Shown one piece after another: positions 50,081-58,917 of a DNA stretch of 64,000 bases. Position numbers and translations under genes: made by a program. The stretch's first letter is position 1. Each line of letters opens with the position of its first letter. Location: positions 38,912 through 102,911 of the forward strand of contig NZ_CANMVP010000019.1 of the NCBI RefSeq assembly GCF_947501385.1, read 5' to 3'. Below the pieces are notes generated by a model. It worked only from the letters and a program-made list of their open reading frames with translations, did no database searches and was not told the origin of the DNA. Origin of the DNA: an uncultured Polaribacter sp. (lineage in GTDB: Bacteria; Bacteroidota; Bacteroidia; Flavobacteriales; Flavobacteriaceae).

Positions 50081-50710
50081 ATGAGAAAATTAGCATTAAA
50101 CAAAGAAGCCCAAAGTAGCTTAACGCCAAATGATATTTTAAAAAATCTTTTAGAAGGAAACGAAAGATTTAAAAATAATTCTTTACAAGAAGTTGATTAT
50201 AATTCTTTAGTTAAAGATACTGTTGGAGGACAATATCCAAAAGCGGTGATACTTTCTTGTATAGATTCTAGAGTTCCTGTAGAACAAGTTTTTGACCAAA
50301 CCATTGGCGATATTTTTGTCGCGAGAGTTGCCGGTAATTTTGAAAATACAGATATTTTAGGAAGTTTAGAATACTCTTGTGCTGTAGCGGGTAGCAAACT
50401 AGTTTTAGTATTAGGTCATCAAAGTTGTGGTGCCGTTAAAGCTGCTTGCGATGGTGTAGAATTAGGAAACATAACGGCAATGTTAAGCAATATTATTCCT
50501 GCTGTAAAGAAATCATCTGAAGAAGTAGCAGGAGAAAAAAATTCTAACAATAAAGAATTTGTAGCAAAAACTGTTGAAAACAATGTGCTTTTAACGATCG
50601 ATAGAATTCGTGAAAAAAGTACCATTCTTAAAGAAATGGAAGACATCGGCGACCTTAAAATTGTTGGAGGGGTGTATTCTTTAGAAACTGGAGACGTAAC
50701 GATTTTATAA
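50081..50710 (+). CDS. beta-class carbonic anhydrase
   Basis: The 209-aa zinc enzyme interconverts CO2 and bicarbonate. Zinc ligands are visible: Cys in VILSCIDSRVPVE with the catalytic Asp-Arg dyad, and His and Cys in VLGHQSCGAVKAA. RVAGNFENTDILGSLEY is the standard family stretch. No signal peptide, so it is cytoplasmic. The length is typical. As last gene of the SulP-Usp-SulP-CA unit, it would set the internal CO2/bicarbonate balance next to bicarbonate import. A terminator follows directly. Confidence 0.95.
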   Translation: MRKLALNKEAQSSLTPNDILKNLLEGNERFKNNSLQEVDYNSLVKDTVGGQYPKAVILSCIDSRVPVEQVFDQTIGDIFVARVAGNFENTDILGSLEYSCAVAGSKLVLVLGHQSCGAVKAACDGVELGNITAMLSNIIPAVKKSSEEVAGEKNSNNKEFVAKTVENNVLLTIDRIREKSTILKEMEDIGDLKIVGGVYSLETGDVTIL

Positions 50711-50725
50711 ATTTTATAAAAACAG

Positions 50726-50751
50726 AAAACCAAGATTTTTACCTTGGTTTT
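50726..50751. terminator. intrinsic terminator after carbonic anhydrase
   Basis: AAAACCAAG (50726-50734) and CTTGGTTTT (50743-50751) form a stem with an 8-nt loop and flanking A/T tracts. It separates the convergent carbonic anhydrase and the gene ending at 50755, so it probably works both ways. Confidence 0.82.
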
Positions 50752-50754
50752 TTG

Positions 50755-51138
50755 TTATTTTGATGACTTCACTTTTGTCATTCGCCATTCCCAGGACCTA
50801 CCACCTAAGGAGGCTGTATAGTATACTTTTTTCCCTTTGACTCTATCTATTTTAATGTTCATAGTAGTGCCCGCTTTAAATGGAAAATTTGGTAGTGTAG
50901 ATTCTTGAATAACCAAGTTGTACTCACAATCTGTTACCCAATCAATATCAGATTTTATGTAATATTTTTTCTTTTCGTGGTATTCAATATAATCGTCTGC
51001 CCCAAAAACAACCAACACATCTTTACTACCCACTTTATAATTGAAAGAATTATTCTTTAATATAGAACAATCTTGTGCTGTAAAAGACATCAAAGCTCCT
51101 ATTCCTACAAAAGCTATTAAAAAGTATAATTTTCTCAT
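50755..51138 (-). CDS. small exported hypothetical protein
   Basis: The 127-aa product has a signal peptide (LYFLIAFVGIGALMSFTAQ, cleaved about residue 22) and a beta-rich mature part (VLVVFGADDYIEYHEKKKYYIKSDI, FPFKAGTTMNIKID, VYYTASLGGRSWEWRM). Two cysteines (DCSIL and TDCEYN) could form a disulfide. The pattern suggests a small beta-barrel or lipocalin-like periplasmic protein, but no family is recognised. It lies downstream of cvpA on the same strand with a 41-bp gap. Confidence 0.65.
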   Translation of the reverse strand: MRKLYFLIAFVGIGALMSFTAQDCSILKNNSFNYKVGSKDVLVVFGADDYIEYHEKKKYYIKSDIDWVTDCEYNLVIQESTLPNFPFKAGTTMNIKIDRVKGKKVYYTASLGGRSWEWRMTKVKSSK

Positions 51139-51179
51139 TATTAAATTTAAAAAATCGATTTATAAGAAATCGTTCTTAT

Positions 51180-51695
51180 TTAGATATTTAAAATAGGAGT
51201 CTTTTCCTCTTCTTCATTTTTAATGATTGAAGGAAAAATAGTAGGGGCTATTTTTTTTACGGGTTCATATAATATAGACTCTTCTAAAGTTTCTTTTTCT
51301 AAAAAAGGAATGGTATCATTCATTTTTCCAAAAAAAATAAAAATTACACTTAGAATTAATCCGATTTTTAGGCATCCAAAAACGCCACCTAAAATTTTAT
51401 TTAAAATACCTAAAGCGGCAAAATCTGCTAATTTGGTAAGTATTTTACCTAAAAAAGCAATTATTATTATGATGATTATAAACGTTCCTGCAAATGCAGC
51501 TAAAGAAATATATTCTTCGCTCCAAGATACGGTTTCTTTTAAAAAATCTCCTATAAAATAAGAAAAATGTATTGCCCCGTATACACCAGCAATTAAAGCA
51601 ACTAAAGAGGCTACTTCAACAAAAAGTCCTTTCATAATACCCCTAACAAAGCCAAATAGTAATAATGCCGCAATAATTATATCAAAAATATTCAT
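51180..51695 (-). CDS. CvpA-family membrane protein
   Basis: The 171-aa inner-membrane protein has four predicted helices: NIFDIIIAALLLFGFVRGIMKG (the conserved first helix of CvpA), LVALIAGVYGAIHFSYFIG, AFAGTFIIIIIIIAFLGKIL and GGVFGCLKIGLILSVIFIFFG. The C-terminus is a short charged tail. CvpA proteins are linked to envelope homeostasis and, in enterics, colicin V production; the exact job in Bacteroidota is unknown. Divergent from the gene at 51777. Confidence 0.9.
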   Translation of the reverse strand: MNIFDIIIAALLLFGFVRGIMKGLFVEVASLVALIAGVYGAIHFSYFIGDFLKETVSWSEEYISLAAFAGTFIIIIIIIAFLGKILTKLADFAALGILNKILGGVFGCLKIGLILSVIFIFFGKMNDTIPFLEKETLEESILYEPVKKIAPTIFPSIIKNEEEEKTPILNI

Positions 51696-51776
51696 AAAAA
51701 AATTTATTCAAACCTACATCTTTTTTTTAAAATTTAAAAATAGGCATTGTATCTTTACAAACTTAAAACAAATTAC

Positions 51777-52139
51777 ATGTCAAAAATAACAAACCTCAAA
51801 GAAAAGTGGGATTTATTAGTTACAAAACTAACAGATCAATTTGCGGATGGAGATGCGTTAAATATTGATGGAATTATCTACTTAATAGGAGTTCAAGAGC
51901 TTGGTCAAGGTCACAGAAAGTTTAAAAAAGACGAAAAAGTAAATCTAATGCATATTGCCATTTGTAAGTTATTAGAACCTTATGGGTATTATGAGTTCGA
52001 TTTTTTTGATGCCGATGGTTGGCCCCATTATAAAATGCTAACAGAATTACCAAGCTTAAAAGCTGGTGAACAAACCGTTTTAATGAAAGAATCTATTATT
52101 AATTATTTTGATGAAATACAATTTTTAGCCACTAAGTAA
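51777..52139 (+). CDS. conserved hypothetical cytosolic protein
   Basis: The 120-aa product (MSKITNLKEKWDLLVTKLTD...) is soluble and has a compact alpha/beta pattern with DALNIDGIIYLIGVQELGQGHRKFKKDEKVNLMHIAICKLLEPYGYYEF and FFDADGWPHYKML. It appears to be a conserved Bacteroidota protein of unknown function; I recognise no named domain. ATG 51777 is chosen because the region before it contains the promoter-like TATCTTTAC. The stop region overlaps the convergent SDR gene by 8 bp. Confidence 0.7.
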   Translation: MSKITNLKEKWDLLVTKLTDQFADGDALNIDGIIYLIGVQELGQGHRKFKKDEKVNLMHIAICKLLEPYGYYEFDFFDADGWPHYKMLTELPSLKAGEQTVLMKESIINYFDEIQFLATK

Positions 52140-52926
52140 CACGCATTTTTCTAATAAAAACAGCAAACAAACTAGGAAAAAATCGTTTTAAATACACCCC
52201 TAGTTTTTCTTTTGCACCAGCAATATACACTTCTTCTTTTTTATTTTCAATGGCTTTAAGCATCAGTTTAGAAAAGCGTTCAGGAGACATGCCGTTTGCA
52301 GTTGCAGTGTCCATCTTCCCTTGAGGAGTTCCATTCCCGGTCAATGCATTTTTAGAAACATTTGTATGTATAAAACCAGGACACACTAAAGTTACCTTAA
52401 TATTATTTAGATGATTCTCTGCTCTTAAGCTATCAAAAAAACCATGTAAAGCATGTTTACTTGCGGCATAACTAGACCGTAAAGGCGTGCCTATTTTGCC
52501 CACAATACTGGTGGTAACTACAAACTGACCTTTTTGATGTTTAATAAAATAAGGTAAAATAGCTTTTGTTAAGGCAACGGTTCCTAAATAATTGACATCC
52601 ATAATGCGTTTGTCTACCTCAATTTGAGTGTTTTCAACTAAAGAACGTTGACTAATACCACCATTATTTATTAAGATATCTATAGTACCAAAAGCAGCAA
52701 TAGCATCCTTTGCTTTAAAATGCAAATTTGTATAATCTTCTAAATCTAATGGAATGATTTTTATATTTTCTAAATTTTTACAGGCATTCTTTACCAATTC
52801 TAAGCTTTCACTATTTCTAGACGACAAAATTAGTTTTGCATTTTGTTTAGACAACTCAATGGCCAATGCTTTTCCAATTCCAGAGGAAGCAACAGTAACC
52901 CAAACTACTTTATTTGAAAAAGGCAT
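52132..52926 (-). CDS. short-chain dehydrogenase/reductase
   Basis: The 264-aa SDR has NNGGIS, Ser in VTTSIVGKIG, the catalytic YxxxK in YAASKHALHGFFDSLR and VCPGFIHTNVS, a classical SDR layout resembling the DHRS7-like group. The usual TGASSGIG cofactor loop is VTVASSGIG here, with the first glycine replaced by valine. A hydrophobic C-terminus (YLKRFFPSLFAVFIRKM) could associate with membrane. Substrate unknown. It overlaps the gene at 51777 tail-to-tail. Confidence 0.88.
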   Translation of the reverse strand: MPFSNKVVWVTVASSGIGKALAIELSKQNAKLILSSRNSESLELVKNACKNLENIKIIPLDLEDYTNLHFKAKDAIAAFGTIDILINNGGISQRSLVENTQIEVDKRIMDVNYLGTVALTKAILPYFIKHQKGQFVVTTSIVGKIGTPLRSSYAASKHALHGFFDSLRAENHLNNIKVTLVCPGFIHTNVSKNALTGNGTPQGKMDTATANGMSPERFSKLMLKAIENKKEEVYIAGAKEKLGVYLKRFFPSLFAVFIRKMRVT

Positions 52927-52969
52927 TCTTTTTTTAACTTACAATATACCTAAATTGTTACATAAATAG

Positions 52970-52977
52970 TACTTTTG
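52970..52977 (+). promoter_or_regulatory. -7 box of the TlpA-like gene
   Basis: TACTTTTG matches TAnnTTTG and lies 50 bp upstream of the ATG at 53028. No convincing -33 TTG at the right distance. Confidence 0.4.
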
Positions 52978-53027
52978 GTACACTTCTTGAAAATAGATTT
53001 TCTAGAAATGAATTCAATACCTTAAAA

Positions 53028-54392
53028 ATGAAAAAATTACTTGCTTTTATTTTCCTAATATCTTCTTTTGCACAAGCACAATTTACTATAAATGGAACAT
53101 TAACCCATAGTTTAGATACAGATTGGGTTATTTTATATAGTATTGAAGGATCTAGACAATTATTTGTTCAGAATACAAACATTAAAAAAGACTCGGTTGT
53201 AATAGATGGGAAGAGTCAGGCAATAGGAACATTTCAATTTACGCTACCTCTGGATACCAAAATTGGTTCTTACAGAATTAAATACAGAACAACTGATCCT
53301 GGTTTTGTAGATTTCATTTTTAATAAAGAAAATGTAAGTTTTACATTTCATCCAGATTATCCAGAACAAACGGTGCTCTTTTCTGAATCTAAAGAGAACA
53401 TACTCTATAAAAACTACTTGATAGAAATTTCTGCACAACAACAAAAATTAGATTCTCTTCAAGTTGTAGCCTTTAGAGATGAACAACTAGATTTGGAAGC
53501 TAACTATAAAAAAATATTAGCGGAAATAAATAGTATTCAAACAACATATTTGGATAGTACTAAAGAAATGTACGTACAGCCTTTTATAAAAGCAACGTTA
53601 AGAGCAAATCCTTCAGAGATAAAAACAACACCAAAAGAGTATTTATCTAATATGAGAACTACTTTTTTTGACAATATGGATTTTGCAAATACTACGCTTT
53701 TAAACTCTTCTTTTTTAGTAGATCGAATTACAGACTACGTATTTTACATTAATTATTCAGAGGACCAAGAGACACAACAGAAACTTTATAAAGAGTCTAT
53801 AGAAACTGTTTTTTCAAAAATTAAAGATGTAAATTTTAAAAAAGATGTTATTGAATTTTTAATTGGTCAGTTTGAAGAAAACAAGAACGTAGAAATGATA
53901 GATCATTTATTTGATGACTATTATAACAAATTGCCAAAATCTTTACAAAGTGAAAAGTTTAAAAGCGAAAAATTAACACTTCTAGCTACAGAAATTGGCA
54001 GAACAGCTCCTAATTTTTCATGGAAAGAGAATGGTGAAACGCTACAACTGGCAACTCTAAAAGATGCTAAAAATTATGTATTGGTTTTTTGGAGTACAGA
54101 TTGCTCGCATTGTTTAAAAGAAATCCCTGAATTGTATCAATTTTTACAAGAAAAAAACAATATTAAAGTGGTGGCTTTTTCTTTGGAAAGAAATGATTTT
54201 GGCTGGAAAAATATGAAAAAAACCTTACCAAATTGGCGTCATATTTTAGGTCTAAATAAATGGGAAAATAAGATTGCAAGAACCTATAATATTAATGCTA
54301 CACCAACGTATTTTGTGTTAAATGCAGATAAGGAAATTATTGCAAAACCAGATGAATTAAAAGAGCTAAAAGCTTTTTTAGAAAAACTTTAA
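53028..54392 (+). CDS. TlpA-like thioredoxin-domain protein with DUF4369-type N-terminus
   Basis: The 454-aa periplasmic thiol protein has a signal peptide (LLAFIFLISSFAQAQ), an N-terminal beta domain of DUF4369 type (about 18-115, FTINGTLTHSLDTDWVILYS), a long helical linker (about 120-315) and a C-terminal TlpA/thioredoxin fold (about 320-454: IGRTAPNFSWKENGE, LVFWSTDCSHCLKEIPEL, cis-Pro in NINATPTYFVLN). The redox pair is CSHC. It is probably a membrane-side disulfide reductase or cytochrome-maturation-type protein. The final codons overlap the convergent yraN by 4 bp. Confidence 0.88.
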   Translation: MKKLLAFIFLISSFAQAQFTINGTLTHSLDTDWVILYSIEGSRQLFVQNTNIKKDSVVIDGKSQAIGTFQFTLPLDTKIGSYRIKYRTTDPGFVDFIFNKENVSFTFHPDYPEQTVLFSESKENILYKNYLIEISAQQQKLDSLQVVAFRDEQLDLEANYKKILAEINSIQTTYLDSTKEMYVQPFIKATLRANPSEIKTTPKEYLSNMRTTFFDNMDFANTTLLNSSFLVDRITDYVFYINYSEDQETQQKLYKESIETVFSKIKDVNFKKDVIEFLIGQFEENKNVEMIDHLFDDYYNKLPKSLQSEKFKSEKLTLLATEIGRTAPNFSWKENGETLQLATLKDAKNYVLVFWSTDCSHCLKEIPELYQFLQEKNNIKVVAFSLERNDFGWKNMKKTLPNWRHILGLNKWENKIARTYNINATPTYFVLNADKEIIAKPDELKELKAFLEKL

Positions 54393-54748
54393 AAATGCAA
54401 AAAAGCATCTTCTAAATGCTCAATTTTTGTAGTTTTATTTTGATGGATAATGGCAATAATATCAAACCTTACTTCTACGTCTAAATCTTTTTCAATTACA
54501 TAATAATCAATTGCAGAAAGTAACAGTTTTATCTTTTTAGGATTTACAAAATCCTGTGGATCTCCAAAATAATCGGTGCTTCTTGTTTTTACTTCAATAA
54601 TGGCTAATGTATTTTCTTTTTGAGCAATAATATCTACTTCCGCTTTTAGGTAACGATAGTTTTTTTCCAGAATTTTATAATCGTTTTTTAGTAGAAAATC
54701 GATGGCTAATTTTTCTCCTTTTTTACCAAGTTCGTTATGCTCTGCCAT
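54389..54748 (-). CDS. YraN/UPF0102-family nuclease-fold protein
   Basis: The 119-aa protein has the UPF0102 signature throughout: HNELGKKGEKLAIDFLLKN, ILEKNYRYLKAEVDIIAQKENTLAIIEVKTRS and PKKIKLLLSAIDYYV. The D..E.K arrangement (EVDII, IEVKTR) is that of an endonuclease-like (Holliday-junction-resolvase-type) fold. The cellular role is not established. Full length for the family. Confidence 0.93.
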   Translation of the reverse strand: MAEHNELGKKGEKLAIDFLLKNDYKILEKNYRYLKAEVDIIAQKENTLAIIEVKTRSTDYFGDPQDFVNPKKIKLLLSAIDYYVIEKDLDVEVRFDIIAIIHQNKTTKIEHLEDAFLHF

Positions 54749-55119
54749 TTTTTTAGTTTTCAGTATTCAGTTGGCAGTTTTCAGTCAGTTTTATGGTTTT
54801 AAAAAACTATGAATTGAAAATTGCAGCGTCTTAATTTACAAATTATTATTTACTTTTCAAGAAGTTGAAATATTTAAGGAGATAGATTTTGCAATGAATT
54901 CACAAATTACATTGAATTCGTAACAATTTATTTTCAAAATAGAAAACGCTAAAATGAAAAACTCGCCCCAAGGGTTCGAGATATCAAGTAGGGATTTCTT
55001 TTTTATTTGACGCAGATCGTTGGGGGATAAAACACATAGATCCCGCTAAAAAAAGCGGGATTAGTTCAGCTAGCAATTTTTATTCCGAAGCTTCGGAATA
55101 GAAATTGAGTTTCACTAAT
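54749..55119. repeat. 371-bp gene-free region with several repeats and hairpins
   Basis: No coding frame is seen. Structures present are CAGTATTCAGTTGGCAGT (54761-54778), matching inverted repeat-type sequence in the end of the LD-carboxypeptidase gene (55134-55168); a hairpin ATCCCGCT/AGCGGGAT (55040-55061) with an A-rich loop; and a perfect 20-bp palindrome TATTCCGAAG/CTTCGGAATA (55081-55100), 20 bp past that gene's stop codon. The last two may terminate the leftward transcript. Confidence 0.65.
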
Positions 55120-56118
55120 TTAATCAGTGAATCTAACTGAATACTGCTCACTGCCAACTGCCAACTGAACTTTCCTTCCAAATATCAACGCTCTATTATC
55201 ATTCTCATGACCTGCAGGAAAATTAAATAAAACAGGAATTTTTTCTGGTACAGCTTCTAAAATTAATTGTTCAATAGAACTTCCCCATTTTGTGGTATTG
55301 TTTTTAATATTAGAAATATCGCCAACAATTACTGCTTTTACATTTTTAAAATAGCCTGCTCTTTTTAAGCTTTGCAACATTCTGTCTATTGAATATTTGT
55401 ATTCACCTATTTCTTCAATAAAGAGAATTTTTTTATTGGTATTTATTTGACTTACAGAACCTAACATCGATGTTAAAATGGCTAGGTTACCACCAACCAA
55501 TTGCCCTTCAACAATATCAGTAGATAAATTTCTATTATAATTAGAAGCTCGAATTGTATACTTCAATTCTTTACCAAAAAGTGCTTTTTTAAAACTAGCA
55601 ATTGTTTCAGCAATTTCTTCAGCTTCACTCCCTAAACTTGTGGTCATCATTCCATGAATACTTTCAACGCCTAAATTATGAACATGGTTGTGAAATGCAG
55701 TAATATCAGAATACCCAATAATCCATTTTGGGTTGATTTTAAAATTTGTAAAATCGAGTTTATCTAAAATTCTTACGGAACCGTAACCACCTCTTGCCGC
55801 CCAAATTGCTTTGATGTTTTTATTGTCTAATGCTTTTTGAAAATCTTCGCAACGTTCAGCATCAGAACCAGCAAAATGATTTTCGTCATTAAACATATTT
55901 TCTCCTAAAACAACTTCTACACCCCAGCTTTCTAATAATTTTTTAGCTGTATCTACAACTTCTTGTTTGTTTTTTAAAATTCCAGCAGGCGCCACAATAG
56001 CCACGGAGTCTCCTTTTTTTAGATATGCAGGTTGCATTAATTCCATAACTTTTTCTTGTGCAGTTATTGATGAAAATATCATCAAAAACAAACTGATAAA
56101 TGTAATTTTATTTTTCAT
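55120..56118 (-). CDS. LD-carboxypeptidase (peptidase S66), exported
   Basis: The 332-aa murein recycling or remodelling enzyme cleaves L,D-bonds in peptidoglycan tetrapeptides. It has a signal peptide (FISLFLMIFSSITAQ), YLKKGDSVAIVAPAG, AIWAARGGYGSVRILDKLD, the Ser nucleophile in IIGYSDITAFHN, then SIHGMMTTSLG, the Glu in LFIEEIGEYKYSIDRML and the His in FNFPAGHENDNRAL. The export signal suggests a periplasmic form, whereas E. coli LdcA is cytosolic. The last roughly 12 codons (QLAVGSEQYS) coincide with a dispersed repeat-like sequence. It lies 1 bp after the outer-membrane protein gene. Confidence 0.93.
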   Translation of the reverse strand: MKNKITFISLFLMIFSSITAQEKVMELMQPAYLKKGDSVAIVAPAGILKNKQEVVDTAKKLLESWGVEVVLGENMFNDENHFAGSDAERCEDFQKALDNKNIKAIWAARGGYGSVRILDKLDFTNFKINPKWIIGYSDITAFHNHVHNLGVESIHGMMTTSLGSEAEEIAETIASFKKALFGKELKYTIRASNYNRNLSTDIVEGQLVGGNLAILTSMLGSVSQINTNKKILFIEEIGEYKYSIDRMLQSLKRAGYFKNVKAVIVGDISNIKNNTTKWGSSIEQLILEAVPEKIPVLFNFPAGHENDNRALIFGRKVQLAVGSEQYSVRFTD

Positions 56119-56119
56119 A

Positions 56120-56722
56120 CTAATATTTTTTATGCCAACCTAGGCCAAAATTCAACCCAATACCAATATATGATTTTTTTGAAACATTTCCATACAGTTT
56201 AAACCCAATAGACCTTCCAAAAGCAGTAGGTTTTCCAACAGGAATTAAGCCATACAAAATTCTAAATCTTTCCTTTTTAGATTTAAACCAACTGATTCCT
56301 ATTTCTAAAGGAAAGCCAGTATAACTATATGTTAGATCTGCCTGTTGACCTTCTGTTATACTATAAGAAATCCCTCCAGAAAAATGGTAAGAAAACCCAT
56401 CTTCAATATATCTTTTACCAAACAGAATAGAAAATTCTTCCGTCTCAGAATTTATATCAGCAGTGGGTATAAAATATAAAAATCCGAATTCTTCAATATC
56501 TAATATGGCATTATATTTAAAAGTTAATAAATTATTATTACTTTGATAATTTAAATCGAAACTCGCATTTAATCCTGTAAGGTTTCCATTTACAAAACCT
56601 AAATTCATTCCTGCAAAAAAGACTGGATTACTTTTAATTCTTAAAGTATCAACATCTTCTTGAGCAATTGTTGATACAAAAATCATCAGAAAAATTAATA
56701 AAAAAAGTGATTTAACTTTCAA
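56120..56722 (-). CDS. hypothetical outer-membrane beta-barrel protein
   Basis: The 200-aa product has a signal peptide (LFLLIFLMIFVSTIAQ), then alternating amphipathic strands (FFAGMNLGFVNGNLTGLNASFDLNYQ; FSYHFSGGISYSITEG; IGFKLYGNVSKKSYIGIGLNFGLGW) and a terminal aromatic, typical of a small outer-membrane barrel of about eight strands. No specific family is recognised. Tight coupling (1 bp) to the LD-carboxypeptidase gene suggests an envelope-maintenance role for both. Confidence 0.7.
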   Translation of the reverse strand: MKVKSLFLLIFLMIFVSTIAQEDVDTLRIKSNPVFFAGMNLGFVNGNLTGLNASFDLNYQSNNNLLTFKYNAILDIEEFGFLYFIPTADINSETEEFSILFGKRYIEDGFSYHFSGGISYSITEGQQADLTYSYTGFPLEIGISWFKSKKERFRILYGLIPVGKPTAFGRSIGFKLYGNVSKKSYIGIGLNFGLGWHKKY

Positions 56723-56812
56723 AATAAGTCTTGGTTCTTGGTTCTAATCATCTAAAAATCTTATTCCTGTAAATGTATCAATTTTCAATCGGTTTTAAAA
56801 CTCGGTTTTTTG

Positions 56813-56820
56813 TACTTTTG
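56813..56820 (+). promoter_or_regulatory. -7 box of metG
   Basis: TACTTTTG lies 43 bp before the metG ATG at 56863. It falls inside the in-frame N-terminal extension to 56773, supporting the shorter start. Confidence 0.5.
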
Positions 56821-56862
56821 TCAAGCAAAAATCAATCCACAAATAAAATTAAGGAAAATTCG

Positions 56863-58917
56863 ATGAATACTCCAAAAAGATATACCATTACAGCAGCTTT
56901 ACCTTACACAAATGGCCCTATTCATATCGGCCATTTGGCAGGTGTTTATGTGCCCGCAGATATTTATGCACGTTACCTGCGTTTAACAGGTAAAGATGTT
57001 GCGTACATCTGTGGTTCTGATGAACATGGTGTTGCCATACCCATGAGCGCAAAAAAAGAAGGGGTTTCTCCACAAGATATTATCGATAAATATCACGGAA
57101 TCATCAAACAGTCTTTTGCTGATTTTGGGATTTCTTTCGACAATTATTCAAGAACATCTTCTAAAATTCATCATGAAACAGCATCCGAATTTTTTACAAA
57201 AATGTATAATGATGGCGAATTTATTGAAGAAGTTTCTGCGCAATTGTATGATGCAGAAGCAGATCAGTTTTTAGCCGACAGATTTGTAGTGGGAACTTGT
57301 CCAAAATGTGGATTTGAAGAAAGTTATGGAGATCAATGTGAAAACTGTGGCACTTCTCATAACGGAACAGATTTAATCAACCCAAAATCTGCAATTACAG
57401 GAAATGTTCCTACAGTTAAAGAAACCAAACACTGGTTTTTACCTTTGGATAAACATGAAGATTTTTTACGTGAATGGATTTTAGAGGGACATAAGAAAGA
57501 CTGGAAACCGAATGTTTACGGACAAGTAAAATCTTGGTTAGATGACGGTTTAAGACCAAGAGCGGTAACCAGAGATTTAGATTGGGGGATTCCTGTGCCT
57601 CTAAAAGGTGCAGAAGGAAAAGTCTTATATGTTTGGTTTGATGCGCCAATTGGCTACATTTCTTCCACCAAAGAATGGGCAGCAAGAGAAGGAAAAAACT
57701 GGGAAGATTACTGGAAAAAAGACGACACAAAACTGGTTCATTTTATAGGAAAAGACAACATTGTTTTTCACTGTATTATTTTTCCGAGTATGTTAAAAGC
57801 GCACGGAGACTATATTTTACCAGAAAATGTGCCTGCAAATGAATTTTTAAATTTAGAAGGAAATAAATTATCGACTTCGAAAAATTGGGCAGTTTGGTTG
57901 CATGAATATTTGGAAGAATTTCCAAATCAGCAAGATGTTTTACGTTATACACTAACGGCAAATGCGCCGGAAAGTAAAGACAACGATTTTACTTGGAAAG
58001 ATTTTCAAGCAAAAAACAATAACGAATTGGTGGCCATTTTTGGGAATTTCATCAACAGAGTGGTTGTTTTAACCAACAAATATTACGAGGGAATTGTTCC
58101 TACACCAAACAATTTCACCGAAGTTGATGAAGATGTTTTGGCTGCTGTAAAAGAGTTTCCAATAACTATTGGGAAGTCTATTGAAAGATATCGTTTTAGA
58201 GAAGCTAGTCAAGAATTAATGAGTTTGGCGAGACTTGGAAACAAATATTTAGCAGATGAAGAACCTTGGAAAGTAATTAAGGTTGATGAAGCGCGGGTAA
58301 AAACAATTATGTATGTCGCGTTGCAAATCTCTGCTGCTTTAGCAGTTTTATCTGAACCATTTTTACCTTTTACTTCTAGTAAATTAAAGGGAATGTTAAA
58401 CTTAGATGAAAAATTATCTTGGAGTGAAGTTTCAGAGAAAAATATTTTAATAGAAGCTAGTCATCAAATAAATAAAGGAGAGTTATTGTTTTCTAAAATA
58501 GAAGATAAAACTATTGAAACTCAAATAGAAAAATTAGAAGCTACAAAGATTGCTAATGAGCAAGAAAATAAAGTGGTAGAACCTCAAAAAGAAACCATCG
58601 ATTTTGAAGATTTTACGAAATTAGACATTCGAATTGGTACCATTTTAGAAGCAGAAAAAGTTGCAAAAACTAAAAAACTACTAAAACTAAAAGTGGATGT
58701 GGGTATTGATGTTAGAACTATTGTTTCTGGAATAGCAGAAAGTTTTTCACCAGAAGAAATTATTGGTCAACAAGTTGCTGTTTTGGTAAATTTAGCGCCA
58801 AGAAAAATTCGTGGAGTAGAAAGTCAAGGAATGATTTTAATGACAGATACACCTGATGGAAAGCTAGCCTTTATGGAACCAGAAAAAGTAGTTAAAAACG
58901 GACAAGAAGTTAGTTAA
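56863..58917 (+). CDS. metG: methionyl-tRNA synthetase
   Basis: The 684-aa cytosolic enzyme charges tRNA-Met. It begins [27 protein letters not shown], with the HIGH motif. A zinc knuckle with four Cys ([18 protein letters not shown], about 147-164) and the KMSKS loop as KLSTSKNW (about 335) follow. The anticodon-binding helical domain spans about 380-540, and a fused C-terminal tRNA-binding (EMAP/Trbp111-like) domain spans about 585-684 ([20 protein letters not shown]). An ATG 90 bp upstream is rejected because the promoter lies between. The stop overlaps the next start by one base. Confidence 0.97.
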   Translation: MNTPKRYTITAALPYTNGPIHIGHLAGVYVPADIYARYLRLTGKDVAYICGSDEHGVAIPMSAKKEGVSPQDIIDKYHGIIKQSFADFGISFDNYSRTSSKIHHETASEFFTKMYNDGEFIEEVSAQLYDAEADQFLADRFVVGTCPKCGFEESYGDQCENCGTSHNGTDLINPKSAITGNVPTVKETKHWFLPLDKHEDFLREWILEGHKKDWKPNVYGQVKSWLDDGLRPRAVTRDLDWGIPVPLKGAEGKVLYVWFDAPIGYISSTKEWAAREGKNWEDYWKKDDTKLVHFIGKDNIVFHCIIFPSMLKAHGDYILPENVPANEFLNLEGNKLSTSKNWAVWLHEYLEEFPNQQDVLRYTLTANAPESKDNDFTWKDFQAKNNNELVAIFGNFINRVVVLTNKYYEGIVPTPNNFTEVDEDVLAAVKEFPITIGKSIERYRFREASQELMSLARLGNKYLADEEPWKVIKVDEARVKTIMYVALQISAALAVLSEPFLPFTSSKLKGMLNLDEKLSWSEVSEKNILIEASHQINKGELLFSKIEDKTIETQIEKLEATKIANEQENKVVEPQKETIDFEDFTKLDIRIGTILEAEKVAKTKKLLKLKVDVGIDVRTIVSGIAESFSPEEIIGQQVAVLVNLAPRKIRGVESQGMILMTDTPDGKLAFMEPEKVVKNGQEVS

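Noticed and set aside
45356..50710. SulP cluster read as a plain sulfate transport system
   Set aside because: No sulfate-reduction or activation genes are near, while carbonic anhydrase closes the unit; bicarbonate is more likely, although the substrate is unproven.
54749..55119. CRISPR-like array in the repeat-rich gap
   Set aside because: The short repeats are not regularly spaced and occur two or three times only; no cas genes.
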